Shown piece by piece: positions 11,046 through 24,499 of a stretch of DNA of 64,000 nucleotides; the first letter of the stretch is position 1, and each line of letters starts with the position of its first letter. The notes beneath the pieces are model-generated. The model ran no database searches. It was not told the origin of the DNA and saw nothing but the letters and a program-made list of their open reading frames with translations. The translations under genes and the position numbers were made by a program. Where the stretch lies: contig JADNRY010000125.1 in assembly GCA_015501585.1 (NCBI GenBank), positions 1-64,000 of the forward strand, written 5' to 3'. The DNA comes from Rhodocollybia butyracea (Eukaryota > Basidiomycota > Agaricomycetes > Agaricales > Omphalotaceae).

Positions 11046-12379
11046 ATGACTATCGTTCCATCTGGAGGTAAAATTCTGGTCACTGGTGCCAATGGCTACA
11101 TCGCCACCTGGGTTGTTCGTAGGTTGCTCGAGAAAGGATACACCGTTCGCGGAACAGTCCGCTCTGAAGAAAAAGCCGTGCATCTGAACAAGACCTTCGC
11201 CCATTACAAGGAAAAGTACGAAACCGTCGTTGTGGAGGATATTATCAAGGTTTGTTTGGATTGTCATTTGTGCACTTTGTATTTACTGACAGTAACTACA
11301 GGAGGGCGCATTCGATGAAGCCGTCATTGGGATCGATGGGATCGCACACACAGGCAAGGGCTTCCAGTATGGAATTGTGCTGTATACTTAATCATAACGC
11401 AGCGTCTCCTTTTCACCTCAAAGCCGACGATCCTGCAGAGATCATTGGCCCGGCTGTGAACGGGACACTCAGTATCCTCAAAAGTGCTCTGAATATTCGC
11501 TCCGTCCGACGTATCGTGGTGACATCGTCTACTGCGGCTATCAACTCAATCCTTCCGGAACGGAAAGTCTTCACCGAATTGGACTGGAATGAACAGGCGA
11601 TAGAGGAGGTACAGCAAAAAGGAAAGAACGCAAGTCAGGTTTCCAAGTATCGTGCCAGTAAGACGCTGGCAGAGAAAGGTGTTTTTCATTTAAGCTGACT
11701 CCCTGAAACTCGCGACTGACCCAATCTCCATGTGTATAGCTGCTTGGGAATTTTACAACACCAACAAGGCAAAGGTTTCTTGGGATCTCGTTACAATGAA
11801 TCCACCATTCGTGCGCTCCTTCGTACCGTCCGATCTCTATGAAAATTAATATCGGTACGATAGGTATATGGCCCAGTAATCAGTGACATTTCATCTCCAT
11901 CTGCCCTTGGTACCTCTGCCGGAGACTGGTATAACTCTATTGTTCGTCCTGACAGCGGTGGAAAGTCTCTCGAAGTTCTAGCAACCAGTGGCGGAGGCTG
12001 GGTTGATGTTCGGGATATATCACTGGCGCATGCTCTGGCATTCCAAAAGGCAGAAGCAGGGGGAGAACGGCTGCTAATAAGTGCAGGAGAGTTTGTCTTC
12101 CAAGATTTCAGTAAGCTTTCTTCCTTTCGTTTTTCCTTGCTGAGTTCTAGCTGAATATGATTCTGCTTAGTTGACGCAGCCAACTCCTTCTCGCCATCGC
12201 CCATCCCTTCACACTCTGATCTCCCGAAAGGAAATCCTGGAGCAGGAAAGGGTTTCCAGGCTAAAGTTGCTTACGACGCAAGTAAAGCCTCGAAGATACT
12301 GGGTCCGGAACTCGTTTATCACTCGATCGAGGAAACGACAAGGGATACTTTGGCAGATTTCGAGAGCAGAGGATGGTAG
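11046..12379 (+). CDS. NAD(P)-dependent ketoreductase, extended SDR (copy 2, intact)
   Basis: Six exons (11046-11249, 11302-11353, 11403-11678, 11740-11810, 11864-12110, 12171-12379) give 352 residues, normal for this family. Motifs: [15 protein letters not shown] near the N-terminus for the cofactor, VVTSSTAA, the catalytic Tyr and Lys in YRASK, NPPFVYGP, and [14 protein letters not shown]. It should reduce a small carbonyl substrate in the cytosol; the actual substrate is unknown. Intron 2 (11354-11402) is GC-AG. Copy 1 lies about 0.6 kb upstream in the same direction with identical intron positions, so the pair arose by tandem duplication. The reading frame is complete, unlike copy 1. Confidence 0.92.
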
Positions 12380-12904
12380 TCTTGGGTCGCACCATCAAAC
12401 TAATTGAGTGCAATTAAGTAGCTGATCCAAAGAAAGGTATAAGCTGGTATCGTCTACTTACCAGTCTGAATTTTGCATAGAACAAACAAATCATGAGGGC
12501 CGATTTGTGCGATAGGGACTTAGTGACGCAGGCGGTGAGAAAGCGGTGGCAGTCCTCTGGGTTCGTGAAGCAACGTGGTGATACAGTGTATGGTATCTGA
12601 GTTATCCTTAGCCTCAGCACCGAATATGCGAGATGCATATAAGGCAAAATCAGCGCGTGTGTACACCATTGCTCCATATGTGTAGCTTCAGTCAGCCATA
12701 ATCCGAGCGACTACCGTCGCACAAGGGCTATCAAGTACACTACTAGTAGTAGTGGTCCTCGATGAGAACGTACGCTGGTAGTGGTATCCTATCCAATCAG
12801 GACGATTGATAAAGCCTCATATTTGATCGCAATGCAATTTTTACTCATTCTTTTCGCTTCCCTCCATCTCGTGCCGGTCTAATTGATACTTTTTATCCTT
12901 CTCT
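12380..12904. other. Intergenic, no gene seen
   Basis: Half a kilobase without supported coding sequence; an 87-codon minus-strand frame at 12414-12677 has no recognisable motif and is probably chance. Confidence 0.4.
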
Positions 12905-13145
12905 GGGGCGACTGCTGGTCAGGTTGACCCTCTGGTCCTTCACAAACTGGAAACTTGCGCTGATAGCTCGTCCCTTGTTCTTTGAACCTCCTCCTTTCTA
13001 CCAAATACTCGTCCACCTTTCTACATCCACATGCTTTCCATCGTCATACTTGACAACTATCACCGTCAAGCTCCAAAACATAACAGCTTGGCTCTCGCTG
13101 CTCGGTTTCTTTGCTAGCGCCCTACCCACGAGATTGCGCCGTTAG
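12905..13145 (+). pseudogene. Decayed copy of the 5' end of the downstream secreted-protein gene
   Basis: The DNA (ACTGCTGGTCAG near 12910 and the stretch ending WLSLLGFFASALPTR near 13090-13135) matches the promoter and signal-peptide region of the gene at 14649 (same ACTGCTGGTCAG near 14556, and AFSLLGAFTNALPTR). The frame here stops soon after the signal-peptide-like part and no downstream exons are found, so only a 5' fragment was duplicated or survives. Confidence 0.55.
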
Positions 13146-14190
13146 CGCATTATCGACCGAAAATTATAACCGTACCCCGGTATAAACCAACTTCTCACAA
13201 CCATATCCGAGTTAGTCACTCTCAATCCTATATGCAGAGCTCAAACTCTGGATTCACTGTAATGTAGTGAACGGTCAAGGAGTCCATACCTATCGAACTA
13301 AAAACAGAAGTCATCCCATGGTCAGAAGTGCACACGAATTGGGCTCATAATATCACGGTTTGTGAAAATAAACTCACTAAGATGAAGAGATCCCTGTAGA
13401 ATCCGCTGAAATAAAGGGAGGTCTTGTATGTAGTATTTGCAATGATTGGCGTTGGAACGGCTGGTCAAGCAAGTTCTGGAATCTGGATGAAGAAGGGACT
13501 TGAAAAGTTTGGAGACATTATTATGCGCACAGCCAAGCTGATATGGTCACTCGTAGCCATAGTGAACTGAGCCGAGTTTGAGACATAAGCAGATTGAAAG
13601 GCTGATATTGTCATAAGACCAGGACTCGCCAAGACTCGTCATGGAGTGCGGTAGACGAGCTCCCCAAAAAATGAACAACGGGAGGATTGAAGAGGATTGA
13701 GGCTAGGCCTCCGTGACAGTCCCCGCGTACGACACTTTGTCGGTTACCCGTTCCCATTGGAAAGTTGCGAGTTTGATTTTTGGGATTTCAGTACTGACAA
13801 AGCTGTTGTCTTCAATGATAAAGGAGGAATAAAGTATATATAGGGTCTACCGAGATACTATCTTCAACGTATACCTAATCCGGTGGGTATTGAGGGACTG
13901 TAGGCATTTCCGAAAGCACTTTTCAAAAATCTCAAAACACTGATGGAAATGAACAGGGGCTAACTCTCGCCATGGAATGAAATCAAATGTGAGCCGGTAC
14001 AGCCTGGTACCTCCGGTCGGTAGGTTCTATGTGTTCTACGCGACTGTTTTGTAAAATTTGTACGATTTTTCTTTATTCTGAAGGCTGTCTTCAGAGTGGA
14101 TGTGCGGCGCGCGGGGTGTAAAGGCAGTGTCATGTCCGAGGCCATCACTCCTTCGAATTTCAGGGATTGTAAAATCATATTCCCATCAAA
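13146..14190. other. Intergenic, no gene seen
   Basis: About 1 kb between the 5' fragment and the minisatellite. No ORF with recognisable content on either strand. Confidence 0.4.
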
Positions 14191-14191
14191 G

Positions 14192-14400
14192 TTGAGTGCT
14201 TTAAGCTGTTGGTTCGGATGGGTTGCAGTAGGTTGCAGTAATGCTGAGTGCTTTAGGCGGTTGGTTCGGATGGGTTGCAGTAATACTGAGTGCTTTAAGC
14301 GGTTGGTGAAGATGGGTTGCAGTAATGCTGAGCGATTTAGGCTGTTGATTCAAAATGCCGAGTGTTTTGGACTGTTAGTTCAGATGAAACTGCAGTACCC
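14192..14400. repeat. Minisatellite, about 42-bp unit
   Basis: Four to five imperfect tandem copies of a unit containing GGTTGCAGTAATGCTGAG and CTTTAGGCGGTTGGTTCG. Copies diverge toward the right end. It lies about 250 bp upstream of the secreted-protein gene. Confidence 0.75.
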
Positions 14401-14648
14401 GCTAAGTCCGAATTTTCGGTCCGAAGAAAATCGCAGAGACTCAGAGTTTTGAGTTGGTATGGTATTTAATCTCAGAGATTTTCTTAAGGTTTGTCTCTAT
14501 CCCCTTACTCTATTGTCCCCGCCTCCCGTACAATTTGTTTTATTTTTTTTTGGGACAACTGCTGGTCAGATTGGCTCCCCGACACTTTACGAACCACCGA
14601 CAGCTTTCCATCAAACCCTCGCGGTTCTCGTACACTCTTGTGTTCATT

Positions 14649-15484
14649 ATGATCATTTCTCTCAGACTCCGAATAATAACAGTCCTCGTCGCCTTCTCAT
14701 TACTCGGTGCTTTCACGAACGCTTTACCCACCAGAGACAAAAAATCCCAAGCGGCAACTCCCGAAGACAAAAAAACCCCTGCATCAAGTAAGTAAACCAG
14801 CTTTACCGAACCATAACCATTAATCTCAATCAGACGTATAGAACCATTACATCATGTTCTCGCCGCTTTCAAACGGCCTACTGTTGCAAGTACGTAGATG
14901 TGCTATGCTAAACCATATCGACTGACCTTAGCCATACTACAGTAAGCGAACCACTCGAACTCTGGATTTCGAGTCGTACAGTCAAACGCAAATCGGGCAA
15001 GATTGACCTCCAGTCCTGGACTTTGAGGATCGGCGACCAAGTGGTTCATAGCGTTCTTGAACCGGAGACACGAGCAGCCGCTTCGATCTTCCACTTCCGT
15101 CCAAAAATAACAGCAATGGTCACCGAGAAAGCACAGCTACCAAAGGAAAGATATAAGAAAATTCCTTTGGGGAATGCGGCTTTTCTATCTGAGGGTGATA
15201 AATTTACTATGATGGCGAAATTGGAGAAGATCAAGATGAAACCAATAACGGAGGAGGAAGGGACTTGTGTATGGTTTCTGAAATCAGCGTTGGAGTTATT
15301 GGCCCGTCAGGGGAAGATTGAAGGAGGACAGGTACCTAAAGCGTTCACCGAACTTTATAATGAGCAGCATACGATGATTAGGGCTGCGTATATGGCTGCG
15401 TTTCAAGAAGAGTATGCCAAACTTAAAAGACCTGGGGCCACGGTTGTGAAGGGGAAAGGGCAAGGGAAAAAGAAAGCGATATAG
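14649..15484 (+). CDS. Putative secreted protein of unknown function
   Basis: Three exons (14649-14787, 14842-14889, 14943-15484) give 242 residues. The first 26 or so residues (MIISLRLRIITVLVAFSLLG, then AFTNALPTR) form a typical signal peptide with a cleavage site after NALP or a Kex2-like site after PTR. The mature part includes ISEPLELWISSRTVKRKSGK and a long hydrophilic C-terminus ending GKGQGKKKAI. No family was recognised with confidence. The intron boundaries were chosen because both 53-54 nt introns are GT-AG and keep one frame; the first alternative acceptor would create an immediate stop. A broken copy of its 5' end sits 1.6 kb upstream. Confidence 0.6.
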
Positions 15485-18104
15485 AAGTGGGGAGGATATA
15501 ACGTGGGACTCGGTACTTAGTAGAATATACTGTCTAATCAGTGATCTTGTATTATCGACGATCGAGTTTGAGCTCATAAAGCCTCCAAGTCAACAGTATT
15601 TGTGGACTTTTCCGCCGAAATTTGCTCTGTGTTAATGGAGAGGTACTAGGGATTGAACGGAGTAAGTAGCTTCATAGAGGCTGTTCGTAGGCATGAATCG
15701 CTGAAGAACGTTTAGAGTTTCGGGAGTGGGAGCCATTATCAGTATCGATATCTCAATAGTTTAGAGAATATAATAGATATGGCCATAAATACAGAGGTAC
15801 TTATAACGGTACTAGACCATAAGAGTAACTAGACGCTCAGATACGGTCGCCAAAACCGTGGGAAATATTATTTAAGCGCTTAAGCGCTCATATCAACGGT
15901 AACCTCCGGAACGTCCATCCGAGTGGAACTACGAGAATTCTGGCTTGCGAGACTACCGCTTGTTGACTTATCGACTTGCTTCTTACCAACTTACTTCTTA
16001 ATATGGGATCCAGAGAGGCAAATGAACTCAAATTCAAGTCGTAGCGATGATTCCAGCGCAGACAAAAAAGCTGATATTACTCCCAGAGTCGCTATTCGCC
16101 TTCGTCTGGAGCTAGTCTTAGTGGATATGCACGAGAGTTGCTGATTGTTCTCACTATCACGACGGACAGGAACAAGTCGATGTGTGTTAGAAAGGGATAC
16201 TCTTGGAGTAAAGCTAGGGAAGCTGGCGACTTTTTTTTATTCCTCCAACATTGCTCGTCATTTCTACCTTTGAAGGCTCTCCAGGAAGAAACATACTCTA
16301 TTGCACAACTGGTATTGCTTGGAACACGTTTAATGACATCCGGGATACCCTCCACCTCCGTGTTCAAGTTCTCCAGCAATTCTTGACGCCATACCCTAAC
16401 TCATGTTCTTGGTCTGGGCCATTCACTTCTATCGTGAATTAGGAACTACCAGCACTGGCTACAAATACAATATGCTGCGAGATTAACGCAACGTTTTTTA
16501 GATGTAGAACTTATCTTCTTGACTCTTTTACTTGTTTACCCCGTGGCAAAGGATTAAGCGCAGCGAGGCTTGCACTGCTTATTATCATTGGTCTCCTGTC
16601 AGAAGTTCAGGATAAGGTGAGTGTTATGAATCGAGACTGGCTGATTTGTGTACTTACGATCTAGTGTGTACGTTTTACCGTCAATTTCAAGTTGTTGTTA
16701 CAGCCGCGAGTGCCTTGTTCTTTCTTATCATCGATTTGTTGGACTGTCCACGGATGATCCGTTTTTATCTGGATTACGTTCATCCATCCTCCTGTACGAC
16801 CGCTACTACAGGTCTTACATTTGCAGATTATTCGTTTTCCACCCAACGGCCGCTTGGAAATTCCCAGCGGGGTACTGATGATGGAATAGGAGTACTATCG
16901 TCACAAAGCTAATTTACGCCGGCAATGTAACACAAGGACGAATACGTGTCAGACGTCTGCAAGAAGTCGCGGGACGGTGCTTGTGGAAAACATAATCGCT
17001 TTGGCGGCCGCTGCGAGAATTGTTGATCCATTCTGTGTCGTCAATCTTTGAAACCATTCCAAGAGCGATGCCGTGGCTGGGCTCATTAGCGTTATACAGT
17101 TCCCGTTCTTTCAATGATGACCTAGCCTTTATAGCACTATTCTTACTAATCCCGAGGCGCCAATGGCAGATTTTCTGTAACAACACAGGTACTGGACCAG
17201 ACAGGATTCAGAGAGACGAGCACGATTGCGGACGATTAGATTTCACGGCTACGGTGCAGCGGTACACCCTTGATATAGAAGGTAAGTAAGCGCCTGGCAT
17301 CTGCGCTTCCTTCCTTCTATCATGCGCATCGCGGTTTTTCTAACCATGTTCCTGGGTTCTAGCCTTGCGGCATGATCCTTCAAAGCCTATTGCTAACTTG
17401 TGTCATTCGACCGAGTCTGTGGTCACTCGGTGATTACCGTTTTGTCGAACAAATAGGATACGCTGACTTTGGTTACCGTCGAAGGAACTACCCACAGAGG
17501 TATTCAGCTTCTTTCGTTCAAACCTCCAGCTTTTCCAGCTCTTAAAGACCAAGCTTGTGACGGTCAAGTGCCGTTTTCAAGTGCCGTTTCTTTCTGCTGG
17601 ATCTGCGATAGATCCCATCGATGTACTAGCTTTTGCCGCTCTCAGGCTCCAAGCTTGAAATTCTTTGCTGCGAAGCCTCCCGATAGCCTCCCGATGTAAC
17701 CTAACATTCCCGTCGGAACTCGATGGCAGTTGTCTAATTCCGATTTCCGACCACTTGTCGGCTAGTCTCCGGGTTCTGGTTTTCAGTGTGGGCTAACAGA
17801 TGCATGTCATGACTTGACCATACAGGTAAAAACTCTCCCACCCAAGCTCAAGAATATGAGAACTTTAAGCCATTTATCTCGATCTTTCTCGCCAGAGTTT
17901 TTTTGCCAATGGTCTTTGTCTGTTATCGGGCCCCCTGAGCTTTCATCAGTAGTCTCCTGATTATGATAAAGAAAGTTCTTCCGTACATAACGTTGACTAT
18001 AGAACCCATACCCGTAGTTGGTACATTAATTGTGGAGACAAATGGTGGGAACGGAAGCAGTGGACCCATGACCAATGCTTCTTAAATGAGGGTAGTACGG
18101 AAAG
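15485..18104. other. Long region without an assignable gene
   Basis: About 2.6 kb. Several exon-sized open segments exist (around 15923-16140, 16640-16880, 17180-17280 ending at a GTAAGT donor, and 17469-17699) but I could not join them into one protein or match a family. The 17469-17699 frame reads TVEGTTHRGIQLLSF, faintly like a secreted beta-sandwich domain, but this is too weak to call. It could hold a decayed gene. Confidence 0.3.
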
Positions 18105-18114
18105 CTATATAAAT
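18105..18114 (+). promoter_or_regulatory. TATA box of the aldehyde dehydrogenase gene
   Basis: CTATATAAAT lies 40 bp upstream of the start codon at 18154, a position reasonable for a basidiomycete core promoter with a short leader. Confidence 0.6.
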
Positions 18115-18153
18115 CGGCTCTCCAAAGAGAAAAACCAAAACGCACCTCTCACA

Positions 18154-20493
<2,340 letters not shown>

Positions 20494-21425
20494 AGTGATT
20501 TTATCTTTTCGTTCGATTATTTTATATGTCGTAGGGAGGGGGGGCGGTCAACAAAAAAACAATCAAAGCATGTACGAGTACACTGTATAATAGTACCTTC
20601 TCAACTATCTGAACAAGCATCGAAGAAGGTATTTGTATACGTGGACCAAATACGAAGAAAGGTCTTTGGCGGTTTTCGGTGGCCGCCGGGCTTAAGTGGC
20701 GTTGGTTGCGGCCGACTGGTGTCAGCGACTCTTGACTCTCAGCGCGCTGGTGGCTTCGTCACTGACTCTCATAAGTACGTTCAATATCTGAAGTACACGA
20801 CGACCCAGTGTTTTTTTACTGGCATGTTCTCTAAGGACTCTAACTTCCTATAGGATGACGATCTTCATGAAGGTTGTACGGTTCTGGATCTGCGTCACTT
20901 TTTACCATCCTCATATACCTGGTGATGGATAAGCGTACTATCAATGTACATATTATATCCTCTCTTTTGTCATACCTACAGGTGTAAGACACGCCAAGAG
21001 GTTGGTGGTGTGTGAAAGAACATCTCAGAAAAAATCAGCACACATGCATCCAAAAATTCAGTGACTCTGTCCCGGTCTCCGAGTCAAGAACTTTATGTTT
21101 ATCGCTCTGCAAGAGGTGTCAGCAAGAATAGAAACGATGAAGATCATCAAGCTGCAAAACCAAGTAAAACCACAAAAACGCATGTTACTAGTTGAATTGA
21201 CTCCTCGAAGCCATTGATAGTCAGCTTTCAGCGTTCGTCGATCTGTCACCCCTTGACACCATCCCACATGGTGAGCAGATACACCATGAAACCGCAAAAC
21301 CGCAAAACCGCAAAGCCCACCAGTCAGCGGTACTCCTTCGATTGAGAGATCGTATTTGCACCCAATGTTCCTCGATTGCTTGCAACGCCTTGCACGAGCC
21401 GTATGCAATTGACTTGAATCCTCGA
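20494..21425. other. Intergenic, no gene seen
   Basis: Nearly 1 kb. A 136-codon minus-strand frame (21058-21468) overlaps the promoter of the next gene and has no recognisable motif. A short direct repeat of AAACCGCA occurs near 21290-21316. Confidence 0.4.
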
Positions 21426-21439
21426 ACTTATATATAAGT
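21426..21439 (+). promoter_or_regulatory. Palindromic TATA box of the small secreted protein gene
   Basis: ACTTATATATAAGT is a perfect palindrome 109 bp upstream of the start codon at 21548. The pyrimidine-rich leader between may contain a 5' UTR intron (GTGCGTAGCTTT near 21490). Confidence 0.5.
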
Positions 21440-21547
21440 GAGCTTGAAGAAAGAAAGACTAAAATCACTTCCTGAACAGTTAAATCAAACGTGCGTAGCT
21501 TTCACTGCTCCATGGTTGTTACTCAAATATAGTACTGGCAGCAGAAC

Positions 21548-21910
21548 ATGATGAGACTCAACCTCTTTTCTTCCTTGGTCGCTATAGCCACAGTGCTCTC
21601 TTTGACCGCACGTGACGTTCAAGGCCAAGGAAACAATGTCAACTGGACCCAATGGGAGAATTCCGATTGCACTGGCGCCATCGTATCTACCGGGACCTGC
21701 AGCGGCGACGAGACCTGCGCTTGTGAACCCATAGTCGGTAATGGAATCTCTACTGAGACCGTCGGCGAATGTTCAGGTTTCATTTTTGAAAACGCTGTAT
21801 GCGCGATTGGTGATGGCTTCTCCGACATTCCACCCAACACTGGATGCTTCGGTTTCGGAATCTTTCCAGGAACGTCCACTTCATTTGCCTGCGGCCCCCC
21901 TTTCAACTAG
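21548..21910 (+). CDS. Cysteine-rich small secreted protein
   Basis: A 120-residue intronless ORF. The first 26 residues (MMRLNLFSSLVAIATVLSLT, then ARDVQG) are a convincing signal peptide. The mature part is about 94 residues with eight cysteines spaced as in SDCTG, GTCSGDETCAC, GECSG, AVCAIG, TGCFG and FACGP, an even number consistent with four disulfides. No domain is recognised; small, Cys-rich, secreted proteins in basidiomycetes are often effectors or cell-wall proteins, which is inference only. Start chosen at the first of two adjacent ATG codons. Confidence 0.75.
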   Translation: MMRLNLFSSLVAIATVLSLTARDVQGQGNNVNWTQWENSDCTGAIVSTGTCSGDETCACEPIVGNGISTETVGECSGFIFENAVCAIGDGFSDIPPNTGCFGFGIFPGTSTSFACGPPFN

Positions 21911-22509
21911 GACTCGGAGTACAATCTATGTCCATATGGTAAGCATTCCTTTGTAGGTTATGTTTTTGTGAGGCCAAATCTGACTTTGTTTTAGCGGTCG
22001 TCACTTGCCCTTTTGTCTTGATGCCGGATAAGTAGTTGTAAAGTAACTTGAGATTGTACCAACTTTGCGCTTGTACTTAAGTTTGAAGAATCTGATGATT
22101 TATCTCAACCAGAACAAGAATCATCGAATCGCGGGTCCTCCAGTTGCACTGAGATGGGGCCATGTTCCGTGTCTAGTCTGCAGTAGTAGGGCCAGAGGCC
22201 TCAACAAAACGTGAGTGACTCGCTCGTCGTAGCCCGAGCCGTTGTCTGGAGATGTGCAGCCTTTTCCAGCGGTTCTCAGAGGCTTCCAGTCCGCCGTTGA
22301 TTTGAAAAGCTCGATAAAAGACCAGTTGGAGGATCCTAGGGACGTTTTTCAGTAGCAAAACTTGACAGACTGCTTCTCATACAGATTTAGTATACTACAC
22401 AGTAAAGAGAACAAGCGAATCGCTTGCATTTGCATGCGTGGTTTTGTTTCTTGTTTGGGCGTTATTTCGAGTTGGGGAGAAGGCGAGTTGGCACCTGTTG
22501 GCACTAAGC
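21911..22509. other. Intergenic, no gene seen
   Basis: Includes the likely 3' UTR of the small secreted protein gene. No other coding region supported before the transposon complex. Confidence 0.4.
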
Positions 22510-23496
22510 CCCAGTGAAAACCCGCACTGGGTTGAGCCGAGAAAAAGTCGTGTTCCAGCTGTGATCATCTGAGATCAGCTGTTCCCAGAAATTCCAGATA
22601 TCAGCCGTACAGGCTGTTCTTGTCTGTGTTTAATCTGGCAAGAACCGCACAGAGAGTGAAAATTAGTATTGTATATAACTGTGTTTCTTCTGGGATAATA
22701 TGAGTTCATCTGGCCTGAACTGTACAAGATACAATGTGATATATTACTATTACTGTAGGCTGTTCTCATCTGGGTCCATCTGGGATAGTCTGAGTGAATC
22801 ATATTAGAGTATTGGATTATTATCAACTATGACATACAAACTACATATAAATTACACCTGTACAAAGGCAATACGAGGCCGGCAGTTACGAGCGCTATGT
22901 AAGTACATTGAGCTGACTATGCATTGAACTGGCAAGCTGGCTCTACATAAGACAAACCTCTACATATAAACTGTAACTAAGAAAAGCACACATATTACAC
23001 GTCAGCATAGGATATTGACAAACACGAGAGCTAAAAAAAATCGTTCAAGTAAACTAGCTCAAAAGAAAAAAAGTATAGCTCACCTTTGGAATGTACAGGA
23101 GTTGATGGAAGCACTAGCGTGTGGGATACCGGCGTGATACAACCAACAAGAGCTAACCAAGAAAAAAAATTAGTAAATTATTTCAAGACAAGACTGAGAT
23201 AGCTCACCTTGGAATGACCCAGCCCAATGAATCCATCCTCAAGTCTCTACTAGAGTCCAAAGCAAGTTGAAGAGTGGTTGAAAGAGTTGTTGAATATGTA
23301 CTGAGTTCATACTAAGTAGACAGAGGTAGACAGAGTAAAGGAACAAACGAGCGATGTAAAAAAAACTTTCAAAATGTTGAAATTTTGTTGTGTCACATGC
23401 TAAGCCGCTCGGCCGCATTCCCTACAAAGTAAAAAATATCTCAAAGTCCGAGCGCCAAAGTTCATATTATTGCTGCGTACTTGAGTCGCAAACAGA
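22510..23496. mobile_element. CCCAGT-type element end and flank of the foldback
   Basis: Starts with CCCAGTGAAAACCCGCACTG, the same terminal sequence as the elements at 30181-31325 and 54357-56440. A sequence of opposite orientation ends at 29626, so the giant foldback at 23497-29474 may have inserted inside a CCCAGT element. The flanking bases here (ACTAAGC) and at 29627 (GTTTACC) do not match, so either the ends are from different copies or a rearrangement occurred. No ORF of note. Confidence 0.5.
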
Positions 23497-24365
23497 CACT
23501 GCGTGCAGGGTTCCCTAAGTTAGCCCCACTTATGTAATTCAGAATCAAAAACTGTCAAAAAATGACAGAATCAATAAGATGAGCAGTTTATTGAATCATT
23601 GTAGTAAACTTAGGGAAATGATGCATTATATAAGATTATCATTAGTTGAGTTACAAAAGGAAGTCTCTATGCAGCACTTAGGAAAAAGGATTTATCTCAT
23701 ATGTTTTAGATATGAAGGGGCAAACATTGAATTATTCAAAGGTATGACTTATCAAAAAGCATATGGAAATTTGAGTATTCAATAAGATTTGAAGATGGCA
23801 ACCATAAGGAGGAAACCTTAGGAAATGTATAGGAGTAATTAGATGAGATAGGGGAAAAACAAAGGGAAATCCAAGGGGAAACAATTTAAAGAAAGAATTC
23901 CCCTAGTAAATCATAATCATATCAACAAGGTTAAAACTTAGGAAAATCAGATTGTGTGATGGAGTCACATAAGAGAAGAATCACAAATTAAATTTGAGGA
24001 CGGCACCTAGTTTAAAAGATATGAAAAAACATAGGAAAATAGGGTTTATAAAATCTTTCAATAAGTTGAAGAACAAAGCAAATAATAATGAAAAAGTAAG
24101 GAAATGTTTAAATGAAACAGAGGAGACTGGAAAAATTTCCAAAAAAGATATAATAAGCGCTGGAATAAAGATAATTCAAAGGGTAAACAGAGGAAAAATA
24201 ATAGGAAAACTTAGGAAGAAGGAAAGAAAAGTTTACAAAACAGAAAGCAAAAACTTTGAGAATATAAAAAGGGAAGACTGAAAAAGGATATAGAGTAAAT
24301 TAAATCAAGAAATTAACAAACTTGAAGGGAAATTGAGGGAGAAACCTTATAGAACACAAGGGGAA

Positions 24366-24478
24366 TGACTTAGGAAACTTAAAGGCAAAACTTAGGAAAC
24401 TTAAAGGGAAAACTTAGGAAACTTAAAGGCAAAACTTAGGAAACTTAAAGGCAGAACTTAGGAAACTTAAAGGGAAAA
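24366..24478. repeat. 22-bp tandem repeat in the left arm
   Basis: Five copies of a 22-bp unit built on ACTTAGGAAACTTAAAGG. The mirror array lies at about 28510-28620 in the right arm. The same CTTAGGRAA core is scattered singly through both arms (for example near 23607, 23679, 23818, 23937), as expected of subterminal transposase-binding repeats. Confidence 0.8.
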
Positions 24479-24499
24479 TATGGAGAGAAGTTAGATTAA

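Noticed and set aside
17469..17699. Reeler-like or other secreted domain
   Set aside because: Only a faint resemblance of a few residues, no start, no splice-consistent neighbours.
21058..21468. 136-codon minus-strand frame
   Set aside because: Overlaps the promoter of the secreted-protein gene, has no recognisable motif, and codon content looks random.
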